This document shows positions 1-7,336 of a stretch of 7,336 bases of DNA, in pieces (the first letter of the stretch is position 1; every line of letters starts with the position of its first letter). The position numbers and the translations under genes were made by a program. Origin of the DNA: Myxococcales bacterium (GTDB taxonomy: Bacteria; Myxococcota; Bradymonadia; UBA7976; UBA1532); assembly GCA_020430675.1 (NCBI GenBank), contig JAGQJJ010000181.1:1-7336 (forward strand). Direction: 5' to 3'. The notes under the pieces are model-generated. The model was not told where the DNA came from. It made no database searches and saw nothing but the letters and a program-made list of their open reading frames with translations.

Positions 1-245
1 AGGCCCTTGAGCGTGGCCAGCGCGATGCGCAACCCGGTGAAGCTGCCGGGGCCCAGACCGCAGGCGAAGCCATCGAGATCCGCGAGCTTCCAGCCGATGC
101 CGGCGAGCGCCTCGTCGATGTCGTCGAGCACGCCCGGGCCGTGCCCCTTGGTGCGGCGCACCGCGCGCTCGGTCAGCACCACATGGCCGTCGATGAGCGC
201 GATGCTCTCGATGGCGGTGGCCGTATCAACACACAGGAGCTTCAT
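1..245 (-). CDS. tsaB: TsaB, tRNA t6A-modification protein, N-terminal part (runs off the left edge)
   Basis: TsaB is the non-catalytic partner of TsaD in the bacterial complex that transfers threonylcarbamoyl to A37 of ANN-decoding tRNAs; it is an ASKHA-fold cytoplasmic protein. Only the first 81 codons lie in the window. Visible family marks are the start MKLLCVDTATAIESIAL (the first beta hairpin with the D-T-A/S core) and CGLGPGSFTGLRIALATLKGL at about residues 61-81, which matches the strongly conserved GPGSFTG(L/V)R(I/V)G segment of TsaB. The ATG overlaps the rseP stop codon in an ATGA, and no good Shine-Dalgarno sequence precedes it, so translation is probably coupled to rseP. TsaD shares the GPG-type fold, but this short N-terminus and the absence of the TsaD HxxxH metal site in the visible part favour TsaB. 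The C-terminal part, including any fused RimI domain, lies outside the window. Confidence 0.93.
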   Translation of the reverse strand, partial: MKLLCVDTATAIESIALIDGHVVLTERAVRRTKGHGPGVLDDIDEALAGIGWKLADLDGFACGLGPGSFTGLRIALATLKG

Positions 246-1912
246 CCGCCGCTGACCCGCCACATGCGCACCGCGTCGTTGAACAGCGCAAACAGCACCA
301 GCGCGAGGATGAGCGCGACGCCGATGTTCTGGAGCCAGGTCTGCACGCGCATCGGCAGCGGGCGCCTGGTGATGCCCTCGATGGCCGCGACCAGGATCTG
401 GCCGCCGTCGAGCACCGGCACCGGCAGCAGATTGAACAGCCCGATGCTCAGGCTGAGCAGCACCATCAGGTTGAGGAAGCTCTCGAGTCCAGCCCGCGCC
501 GATTCGCCGGCCAGATAGAAGATGGTCAGCGGGCCGCTGAGCTGGCTGGCGCTGACCTGCCGGCTGAACAGGCCGCCGATCATGCGCACCGTCATCTCGA
601 ACTCGCCGGCCAGCTTGGTGCGCGCTTCGTACCAGCCGTAGGCCAGCCGGTGGTTGTTCTCCACGTCGTCGGGCGCCACCATCGACTGGCGGGCGAGCAG
701 CGTGAAGCCGAGCGGCCAGCGGTCGACTTCGCCGGCGAAGGGGTCGTCGACGACCTCGTGCTGGCGCTTGAAGGCCACCAGCGTCTCGGCGCCGTCGCGC
801 AGCACGGTCAGCATCTTCTCTTCTTCGGGGCGATCGTCGAGGCGCCGGGCGAGGAAGGCGCCCAGGCTCTGGGACTCGCCGTCGATGGCGACGAGGCAGT
901 CTCCCCGTTGCAGCACGCGCGCCGCCGGCCCCTCGGGGTCGACCGACTGAACGCAGGTGCTCGCGTGCCGCATGCCGAGCTGCGCCGCTTCACCGCGGCC
1001 GCGGGCGGTGAAGGTCAGCTCGATCTCGTCCTGGGCGACGAGAAAAGGAAACTGCGCTTCGAGCGGCCGGTCGCGCTGCACGCGCAGCTTGACCGACTGG
1101 CCAGGGTCGAGCGCGGTGAGCTTGTGCTGCACGTCGAGATAGCGTTCGACCGGCTGGCCATCGATGGCGATGACGCGGTCGAACGTCTGCACACCGGCCG
1201 CGGCCAGCGCGCCATTGGGATCGGCGACGGCGACGTCGGCCGACAGGAACGCCGGCTGATAGCCGATGAGGTAATCGGTCGAGCTGAAACCGAGCACCGG
1301 GTTGGTCTGCGGCACGGCCTTGGGCGTGACCTGAAAGTCCTGCTCCCCTTCGCCCGGCCGGTCGACGCGAATGGTCAGCGCGCCCTGCTCGGGCTGATAG
1401 CCGTCGATGGCGCGCTTGATCTGCCAGAAGGCCTCGATGGGCTCGCCGTTGATGGCCACGATGGCGTCGCCCTCACGCAACCCGGACTGCCACGCCGGCA
1501 TGCTCTGGTCGACCGCGCCAATTCGATTGCCCGGCACTTGGTCGTACTGCGCAGAACAGGTGACAAAAGGCGTCACGATCAGCAGCGGCAGGATGAGGTT
1601 CATCGCCGGGCCGGCCGCGGCGATGATCACCCGAATCCAGGGCGGCTTGTCGAACAGGCCCCGGCCCCGATCCTCGGGGCGCGGCGGCTCGTCGCCGGGC
1701 AGCGCGCCCATCATGCGCACATAGCCGCCGAGCGGCAGCCACGCGATGCGGTACTCCGTATCGCCCCGCACCGTCTTGACGATGGGGCCGCCGAAGCCGA
1801 TCGAGAACACCTCGACCTTCACCCCGGCGAGCTTGGCCGCGATGAAATGGCCCAGCTCGTGCGCGGTGATCAGCACGCCGATGAGCACGATGAAAGCGAG
1901 CAGGCTCGTCAT
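242..1912 (-). CDS. rseP: RseP-type site-2 intramembrane metalloprotease (M50B) with three PDZ-like domains
   Basis: Predicted inner-membrane zinc protease of 556 aa. In enterobacteria RseP cleaves the anti-sigma factor RseA after DegS, and it also removes remnant signal peptides. The first membrane segment carries the HELGH zinc motif at residues 18-22. A GPAMNLILPLL segment (about 101-111) and the third metal ligand in PVPVLDGG (LDG at 501-503) complete the M50 active site, and a last hydrophobic helix lies at about 528-546. Between them are three PDZ-like modules, with core motifs GLREGDAIVAINGEPI (144-159), TFDRVIAIDGQPV (243-255) and LQRGDCLVAIDGE (334-346). E. coli RseP has two PDZ domains in about 450 aa, so this protein is roughly 100 residues longer. 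The ATG at 1912 overlaps the cdsA stop (ATGA) and has a GGAG 11 nt upstream. The reading frame stays open far upstream, but that stretch is cdsA in another frame. No sigma or anti-sigma gene is in the window, so the substrate is unknown. Confidence 0.95.
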   Translation of the reverse strand: MTSLLAFIVLIGVLITAHELGHFIAAKLAGVKVEVFSIGFGGPIVKTVRGDTEYRIAWLPLGGYVRMMGALPGDEPPRPEDRGRGLFDKPPWIRVIIAAAGPAMNLILPLLIVTPFVTCSAQYDQVPGNRIGAVDQSMPAWQSGLREGDAIVAINGEPIEAFWQIKRAIDGYQPEQGALTIRVDRPGEGEQDFQVTPKAVPQTNPVLGFSSTDYLIGYQPAFLSADVAVADPNGALAAAGVQTFDRVIAIDGQPVERYLDVQHKLTALDPGQSVKLRVQRDRPLEAQFPFLVAQDEIELTFTARGRGEAAQLGMRHASTCVQSVDPEGPAARVLQRGDCLVAIDGESQSLGAFLARRLDDRPEEEKMLTVLRDGAETLVAFKRQHEVVDDPFAGEVDRWPLGFTLLARQSMVAPDDVENNHRLAYGWYEARTKLAGEFEMTVRMIGGLFSRQVSASQLSGPLTIFYLAGESARAGLESFLNLMVLLSLSIGLFNLLPVPVLDGGQILVAAIEGITRRPLPMRVQTWLQNIGVALILALVLFALFNDAVRMWRVSGG

Positions 1913-2721
1913 CGGCCGAGCAACTCCAGGTAGACCCAGACAAACGGTCCGCAGAACAAGAGCGCGTCGATGCGATCGAGCAGACCCCCGTGGCCCGGGA
2001 TGAGCGTGCCCGAGTCCTTGACCCCGAAGGCGCGCTTCATCAGCGACTCGACCAGGTCGCCGGTGACCGCAAACGCGGAGCCGACCACGCCCAGAACGAT
2101 GCAGTCGAGCGCGGTGAGGTGGCCGAGGTCGGGAAAAAGAACGCGGGCGAGGAAGGCGGTGCCGGTCGCAAACAGCACGCCGCCCATCACGCCTTCGACC
2201 GTCTTCTTGGGGCTGACGACCGGGTAGAGCTTGTGCTTGCCGAACAGGCGCCCGAAGACGTAGCCGCCGGTATCGCTCAGAAACGTGACGCCCATGGCCA
2301 GGATGACCACCTGCCCGCCGCCGGGGCGATCGCGCAGCAGGAAGATGAAGGGCATGGTCACGCCCAGGTAGAGCAGGCCGAGCGCGTCGAGGCTGAGGCG
2401 CTGCATGGCGGTCTCGATGGGCAGCGGGCGCAGCAGGCGGGCGGTGGCGAGCAGCACGAAGCCGATGAGGAACGCGAGGCCGGGCTGGTAATGCGGCCAG
2501 TAGCGCGCGATGACCGGCCAGGCGACGACCGCGTAGCCGGCGAGGGTGAAGGCCACCTTGTCCCACGCGGGCGCATCGGGCCGCGCCATCGACTGGAACT
2601 CGCGGGTGCATTGGAAGACGGCCCAAAGCACCACGATGCCCAGGCCCCACCAGGGGGTCAGGAGGAGAATGGCGACGATGGCCGAGGCCAGGATGACGCC
2701 GGAGACGATGCGGCTCAGCAC
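1909..2721 (-). CDS. cdsA: CDP-diacylglycerol synthase (phosphatidate cytidylyltransferase)
   Basis: Integral membrane enzyme that makes CDP-diacylglycerol from phosphatidate and CTP, the branch point for bacterial phospholipids. At 270 aa it is close to the usual 260-290. It starts with a hydrophobic helix (MLSRIVSGVILASAIVAILL) and contains several further membrane segments. The conserved SDTGGYVFGRLFGKHKL block is at 149-165, followed by VSPKKTVEG (169-177). The full family signature spans 226-250: SLMKR, then VKDSG, then PGHGG and LLDR, with the Asp residues of the Mg2+ site present. The start chosen is GTG at 2721, preceded by GGGAG with an 8-nt spacer. The frame is open further upstream, but I saw no start codon with a ribosome site between the end of the upstream gene and this GTG. 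The stop overlaps the rseP start by 4 bp. uppS, often directly upstream of cdsA, is replaced here by the J-protein gene. Confidence 0.96.
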   Translation of the reverse strand: MLSRIVSGVILASAIVAILLLTPWWGLGIVVLWAVFQCTREFQSMARPDAPAWDKVAFTLAGYAVVAWPVIARYWPHYQPGLAFLIGFVLLATARLLRPLPIETAMQRLSLDALGLLYLGVTMPFIFLLRDRPGGGQVVILAMGVTFLSDTGGYVFGRLFGKHKLYPVVSPKKTVEGVMGGVLFATGTAFLARVLFPDLGHLTALDCIVLGVVGSAFAVTGDLVESLMKRAFGVKDSGTLIPGHGGLLDRIDALLFCGPFVWVYLELLGR

Positions 2722-2759
2722 GTCGCGGACTCCCGATGTTTGGCGGAGGGGGTGCTCAT
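2715..2759 (-). other. Possible 14-codon coupling ORF between the J-protein gene and cdsA
   Basis: An ATG overlaps the stop of the upstream J-protein gene (ATGA, 4 bp). It opens a 14-codon frame (MSTPSAKHRESATC) that ends in TGA just inside the first codons of cdsA, in a different frame. No Shine-Dalgarno precedes it, so it could only be read by ribosomes reinitiating after the J protein. Its one plausible role would be to carry ribosomes across the 34-bp gap to the cdsA GTG. The arrangement matches the ATGA overlaps used later in the operon but may be chance; there is no evidence that the peptide itself matters. Confidence 0.2.
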
Positions 2760-3805
2760 CGACCGCGATTGACGACGTCGAGCAGCTTTCGGATCGAGTC
2801 GAGGATCAAAGCCAGGGCCTCGTTGTCGGGTTCGGTCTCCAAGGCGCGGGCCATCGCCTCTTCGGCCATCTCCATATCGCCCAGGCTGCGGGCTTCGAGG
2901 CTCTCCAGCACGTGGGCGCGGGCGTCGTCGGTCTTGCACAGGGCCAGCTCGCGCTCTTCGCGGCTGCTCTGCCGATCGCCCGAGAGCCGCAGCGCGCCCC
3001 GCTTGCGCAGGCCGAGGTTGTAGCTGCGCCGGCGGTTGTCGTCCACCAGCACGTTGTAGCCCTCGGAGATGCGCTTGAAGATGGCGTTGATCTTCTCGAA
3101 GGCATGCGGGTGGCTGGCTTTGAGGCGGGCGTGGCGGTCGGGGTGCAGCCAGAGCGCGAGGCGGTGGTAGGCCTTCTTGATCGCGTCGATGTCGGCCTGG
3201 GGCTCCACTTCGAGCAGGCGGTAATAGTCGATGGTCTCCAGCGCGTCGAACAGGGAGTCGATGCGCCGCGCCAGCTCGCTGGGCAGCACGCCGAGGCGCT
3301 CGACGGGCTCGCGACGGCTGACCGCGAGCTGCACCTGGGCGATCAATGCCTCGGTCTGCGCCGGCAGGGCGAGGAAGGCGTCGGCGCCGTAGAAGCTGCA
3401 ATCCTGTGCGGCGAGCTGCACGTCGCGGTAGGCGGGGCTCATCAGCACGATGCCGGTGGTGCTGCCCTTGCCGCTGCGCCGGATCATGCGGCAGAAGGCG
3501 TTGCCCGGCGTGCCGCCCGACAGCTCGCGGCCGATGATCGCCAGCGCGGCGCCGTGCTCTTCGAAGTTTTCGAGGGCCTCGTCGGCGTCCGAGAACACAT
3601 AGGTCTCGAAGACATCGTCGGGCAGGCAGGCGGCGACCGCGTCGCGCACCGGCTGGTCCGACTCGACCACCATCGCCCGGCGGCGCAAGGGCATGGCCGG
3701 CGGCGGCGCGGCTTCGTTGGGCGCGCTGGTCCGCTCGACCCGCACGCGCTTGAGCTGGATGCGCCCGAGCTGGGGCACGCCGCCGGAGACGCGCTTGTTC
3801 TCCAC
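2756..3805 (-). CDS. Pseudo-receiver/J-domain fusion protein (putative Hsp70 co-chaperone)
   Basis: A 349-aa protein with no recognised gene name. After a basic N-terminal tail (1-40), residues 43-165 look like a response-regulator receiver: MVVESD for the acidic pocket, the LAIIGRELSGG strand (88-98), LMS (121-123), and FLALP (144-148). The phospho-acceptor Asp is Gly92 and the invariant Lys is Leu147, so phosphorylation is not expected. A J domain follows (about 192-263): DYYRLLEV, KKAYHRLALWLHPDR with the HPD tripeptide intact at 221-223, then FEKINAIFKRISEGYNVLVDD. HPD stimulates Hsp70 ATP hydrolysis in known J proteins. The C-terminal 280-345 is charged and helical and may hold one or two TPR-like repeats. 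The DnaJ Gly/Phe-rich region and Cys-rich zinc domain are missing, so this is a class C type J protein. The start is GTG at 3805, with CGGAG 9 nt upstream inside the Hsp70 gene's end; ATG at 3694 lacks a ribosome site. It lies 2 bp after the Hsp70 stop, strongly suggesting the two work together. Confidence 0.88.
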   Translation of the reverse strand: MENKRVSGGVPQLGRIQLKRVRVERTSAPNEAAPPPAMPLRRRAMVVESDQPVRDAVAACLPDDVFETYVFSDADEALENFEEHGAALAIIGRELSGGTPGNAFCRMIRRSGKGSTTGIVLMSPAYRDVQLAAQDCSFYGADAFLALPAQTEALIAQVQLAVSRREPVERLGVLPSELARRIDSLFDALETIDYYRLLEVEPQADIDAIKKAYHRLALWLHPDRHARLKASHPHAFEKINAIFKRISEGYNVLVDDNRRRSYNLGLRKRGALRLSGDRQSSREERELALCKTDDARAHVLESLEARSLGDMEMAEEAMARALETEPDNEALALILDSIRKLLDVVNRGR

Positions 3806-3807
3806 GC

Positions 3808-5391
3808 TCAGCGGCTCCGGTCGATCATGGCCTGCATCTCATCGGGCGCGTAGCCCGCCGAGACCTCGATGCGGGCCTCCTGCTCGATGCCGGTCTGCCG
3901 GTCGCGCGCGGTGACGACCACGATGCCATCGGTGTCGATCTCGAAGGTGACTTGAATCTCGACCTGCCCGCGGGCGGCGGGCGTCAAGCCGACCAGTTCA
4001 ACCTCGCCGAGCTTGGTGTTCTCGGCGGCGACGCGGCTCTCGCCTTGGTAGATCTGCAGGCGCACCGAGGTCTGGCCATCGGCGGTGGTGGTGAAGTTGC
4101 GGCTCTGCTCGCACGGGATGGGCGCGTTTCGGCCGATGAGCACGTCGACGTAGCCGCCGGCGGTCTGCACGCCAAGCGACATGGGCGTCACGTCGAGCAG
4201 CAGCGGCTGGGCCCGCGCGCCGGCGGCAAACGGATCGGCTTCCAGCGCTGCGCCCTGAATGGCGGCGCCGATGGCCACCACCTCGTCGGGGTTGATGTCG
4301 ACCAGCGGCTCGCGGCCGAAATAGCCGGCGACCATCTCGCGCACCAGCGGCATGCGCGTCGAGCCGCCGACCAGCACCACGCCGTCGATGTCCTCCGAGC
4401 GCAGGTTGGCCTCGCGCAGCGCTTCGTCGCAGACCAGAAAGGTGCGCTGCACGATGTCCTGGCACCGCTCGTTGAAGCCGGCCCGGTCGAGCTGGAACTT
4501 GAGCCCCACCGGGTTGCGCTCGCCATCGAGGGCCAGCTCATGCACGTTGACGATGGCCCGCTCGCGCTGCCCCAGCTCGCGCTTGAGCTTCTCGGCGACC
4601 TGCTTGAGCCGGTTGTTGGCCAGCGGGTCTTCGTCGATCGAGAAGCCGTTCTGCCGCCGGAAGGCGAGCAGCATGTAGCGCGTGAGGCGGTTGTCGAAGT
4701 CGTCGCCGCCGAGGAACGTATCGCCGGCGGTTGAGACCACCTCGAAGACGTTGCCTTTGATGTCGAGCAGCGTCAGGTCGAAGGTGCCGCCGCCGAAGTC
4801 ATAGATCGCGAGGCGCGCGTCGATGTCGCGGCCGTAGCCATAGGCCAGCGCGGCGGCGGTCGGCTCGTTGATCACCCGCAGCACGTCGAGCCCGGCCAGG
4901 TTGCCGGCGGTCTTGGTCATCTGGCGCTGGGTGTCGTTGAAGTTGGCGGGCACGGTGATGACCGCCTTGCGCACCGGCTGGCCCAGGTAGCGCTCGGCGA
5001 TGTCTTTCATGCGCCGCAGCACCATGCCGCTGATCTCGGGCAGGCCGTAGCGCTCGCCCCGGATCTCGATCAGGGGCACCTGATTCTTGCCCTTGACCAC
5101 CTTGTAGGGGAACTGCTGGATGGCGGTCTTGACCTCTTTGCTCTGGAAGTGCCGACCGATCAGCCGCTTGGCCGAATAGATGGTGTTGGCGGGATCGGCG
5201 ATGATCTCGCGCCGCGCGCTGTTGCCGACCACCACCGACCCGTCGGCGAGGAAGGCCACCACCGAGGCCTGCAGGCGGCGGCCCTGCTCATCGGGAATGA
5301 CGTGCACCTCACCGCCGAGCACCACGGCGACGCATGAGTTGGTCGTCCCGAGATCGATGCCGATGACCGGCTCGGCGTCTGCCAAGACCAT
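3808..5391 (-). CDS. Hsp70-family chaperone (DnaK-like) lacking the C-terminal lid
   Basis: Cytoplasmic ATP-dependent chaperone of 527 aa. The nucleotide-binding domain is complete: [16 protein letters not shown] (phosphate 1, about 9-24), [14 protein letters not shown] (144-157), [15 protein letters not shown] (173-187), [15 protein letters not shown] (196-210, phosphate 2) and [16 protein letters not shown] (338-353, adenosine). The interdomain linker is [14 protein letters not shown] (397-410). The beta substrate domain follows to about 510 ([21 protein letters not shown] and [18 protein letters not shown]). The protein then ends at [14 protein letters not shown], the equivalent of the first turns of the lid, so about 110-120 residues of lid and tail found in DnaK (638 aa in E. 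coli) are absent. The next gene starts 2 bp later and does not continue the lid in another frame, so this is not a recent frameshift. Start: ATG 5391 has GGAGG only 2 nt upstream; TTG at 5385 has ideal 8-nt spacing and gives [16 protein letters not shown] 5430 is unlikely because it lies in the predicted promoter. It is probably a specialised paralogue rather than the housekeeping dnaK. Confidence 0.93.
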   Translation of the reverse strand: MVLADAEPVIGIDLGTTNSCVAVVLGGEVHVIPDEQGRRLQASVVAFLADGSVVVGNSARREIIADPANTIYSAKRLIGRHFQSKEVKTAIQQFPYKVVKGKNQVPLIEIRGERYGLPEISGMVLRRMKDIAERYLGQPVRKAVITVPANFNDTQRQMTKTAGNLAGLDVLRVINEPTAAALAYGYGRDIDARLAIYDFGGGTFDLTLLDIKGNVFEVVSTAGDTFLGGDDFDNRLTRYMLLAFRRQNGFSIDEDPLANNRLKQVAEKLKRELGQRERAIVNVHELALDGERNPVGLKFQLDRAGFNERCQDIVQRTFLVCDEALREANLRSEDIDGVVLVGGSTRMPLVREMVAGYFGREPLVDINPDEVVAIGAAIQGAALEADPFAAGARAQPLLLDVTPMSLGVQTAGGYVDVLIGRNAPIPCEQSRNFTTTADGQTSVRLQIYQGESRVAAENTKLGEVELVGLTPAARGQVEIQVTFEIDTDGIVVVTARDRQTGIEQEARIEVSAGYAPDEMQAMIDRSR

Positions 5392-5398
5392 CCCCTCC
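5392..5398 (-). promoter_or_regulatory. Ribosome binding site of the Hsp70 gene (decides its start)
   Basis: The minus strand reads GCGGAGGGG immediately before ATG. GGAGG lies 2 nt from the ATG at 5391 but 8 nt from the in-frame TTG at 5385. The strong match to the anti-SD makes one of these two the start and argues against the upstream GTG at 5430. Confidence 0.6.
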
Positions 5399-5414
5399 GC
5401 TGGATGCTTCGGCC

Positions 5415-5443
5415 ATCGTAGGTGTCCCACGCGCGCGGCGCAA
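5415..5443 (-). promoter_or_regulatory. Candidate sigma70-type promoter for the chaperone-cdsA-rseP-tsaB operon
   Basis: On the minus strand TTGCGC (5443-5438) is followed after 17 bp by TACGAT (5420-5415). The -10 box matches 4 of 6 consensus bases and the -35 box 3 of 6, with ideal spacing. It predicts a start at the A around 5408 and a 17-nt leader ending in the GGAGGGG site. I saw no CIRCE element (TTAGCACTC-N9-GAGTGCTAA) and no clear sigma32 promoter, so there is no visible sign of classical heat-shock control. Confidence 0.4.
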
Positions 5444-5446
5444 TCT

Positions 5447-5466
5447 CGGCGGCGTGCTCGCCGCCG
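5447..5466. repeat. 20-bp inverted repeat between the divergent promoters, possible operator
   Basis: CGGCGGCG-TGCT-CGCCGCCG is a perfect 8-bp inverted repeat with a 4-bp centre. It ends 3 bp upstream of the candidate -35 box of the Hsp70 operon, about -39 to -58 from its predicted start. It is also some 40 bp upstream of the ffh -35 box. The position suits a regulator of the minus-strand operon. GC-only palindromes arise easily in DNA of this composition, so the function is uncertain. Confidence 0.35.
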
Positions 5467-5506
5467 GCCCTGGTCGAGTCACGAGACGATCGGTCGGGCG
5501 GCCGGG

Positions 5507-5535
5507 TTGACGCTGACGTGCCGCGCCCCTAGACT
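5507..5535 (+). promoter_or_regulatory. sigma70-type promoter for ffh
   Basis: TTGACG (5507-5512), a 17-bp spacer, then TAGACT (5530-5535): 5 of 6 and 4 of 6 consensus bases at the ideal distance, in front of ffh. Transcription should begin near 5541-5543, giving a leader of about 80 nt. It is the best promoter match in the intergenic region. Confidence 0.6.
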
Positions 5536-5585
5536 CTCGCGTCCGCAATGTCCGCCGCCGCGCCCCGCGGCCGGCGCGCCGCCCG

Positions 5586-5601
5586 CCCGCGGCTTCGCGG
5601 G
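5586..5601 (+). promoter_or_regulatory. Hairpin in the ffh leader just upstream of the start
   Basis: CCCGCG-GCTT-CGCGGG forms a perfect 6-bp, all-GC stem with a 4-nt loop in the transcript. It ends where a GGAGAAGG sequence begins (5601-5608) and 21 nt before the ATG. The whole leader from 5555 is very GC-rich and could fold in several ways. No U-tract follows, so it is not an intrinsic terminator; it could influence access to the ribosome site. Confidence 0.35.
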
Positions 5602-5622
5602 GAGAAGGTCACGGGACTTCCG

Positions 5623-7311
<1,689 letters not shown>

Positions 7312-7336
7312 GCGCGGGCGGCGGCCCCCGCTGCCC

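Noticed and set aside
650..1933. 427-codon open frame on the plus strand opposite rseP
   Set aside because: It is antisense to a clear M50 protease with all active-site motifs. Its translation is rich in His, Arg, Asp and Gly without any recognisable domain, as expected from the complement of GC-rich codons.
1913..2650. Extension of rseP upstream to give an 802-aa protein
   Set aside because: The added residues are Arg/Pro-rich out-of-frame reading of cdsA. The true start is ATG 1912, which immediately precedes the first membrane helix with HELGH.
2546..3853. 435-codon open frame on the plus strand opposite the J-protein gene and the start of cdsA
   Set aside because: Low-complexity composition rich in Ala, Gly, Val and His, no motif, and it covers the well-supported J domain and the CdsA N-terminus on the other strand.
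5392..5430. GTG at 5430 as the start of the Hsp70 gene
   Set aside because: It would add 13 residues with no family match and would sit inside the predicted promoter, upstream of a strong GGAGGGG site that serves the internal start.
7312..7336. GC-rich inverted sequence after the ffh stop as a terminator
   Set aside because: GCGGG and CCCGC can pair around an 8-nt loop, but no T-run follows and the window ends there, so a terminator cannot be supported.

Overview
The window is dense, GC-rich bacterial chromosome with a head-to-head layout. Five genes on the minus strand read leftward from about 5.4 kb to the left edge, where the last one is cut off. One gene on the plus strand (ffh) reads rightward from about 5.6 kb. 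A 231-bp divergent promoter region separates them. The very high GC, the form of Ffh (start resembling MLETISKGF, a long linker before the G domain, a Gly/Met-rich and Lys-rich tail) and the taste for degenerate receiver domains suggest a Myxococcota or other delta-proteobacteria-like organism. That placement is an inference from protein style, not a phylogeny.

Minus-strand operon, in order of transcription: (1) an Hsp70-family chaperone with a complete ATPase domain and beta-sandwich substrate domain that stops where the alpha-helical lid would begin; (2) after 2 bp, a J-domain co-chaperone with an N-terminal receiver-like domain that has lost its phospho-accepting Asp and conserved Lys; (3) after 34 bp, cdsA (CDP-diacylglycerol synthase); (4) with a 4-bp ATGA overlap, rseP (site-2 intramembrane zinc protease), which appears to carry three PDZ-like modules instead of the two in E. 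coli; (5) with another 4-bp ATGA overlap, the N-terminal 81 codons of tsaB (tRNA t6A synthesis). Spacing and overlaps suggest one transcript with coupled translation. A weak sigma70-like promoter, a GGAGGGG ribosome site and an 8-bp inverted repeat lie upstream of the Hsp70 gene.

Plus strand: ffh, the SRP GTPase, lies behind a good sigma70-like promoter (TTGACG, 17 bp, TAGACT) and a GC-rich leader that can form a hairpin just before the start codon.

cdsA, rseP and tsaB are conserved housekeeping envelope and tRNA-modification genes. The unusual part is the pair at the head of the operon: a lid-less Hsp70 and a pseudo-receiver J protein, which look like a dedicated chaperone and co-chaperone whose input may be a protein contact rather than phosphorylation. 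This pair is co-transcribed with lipid-synthesis and membrane-protease genes and divergent from the membrane-protein targeting gene ffh. dxr, often found between cdsA and rseP, is absent here.
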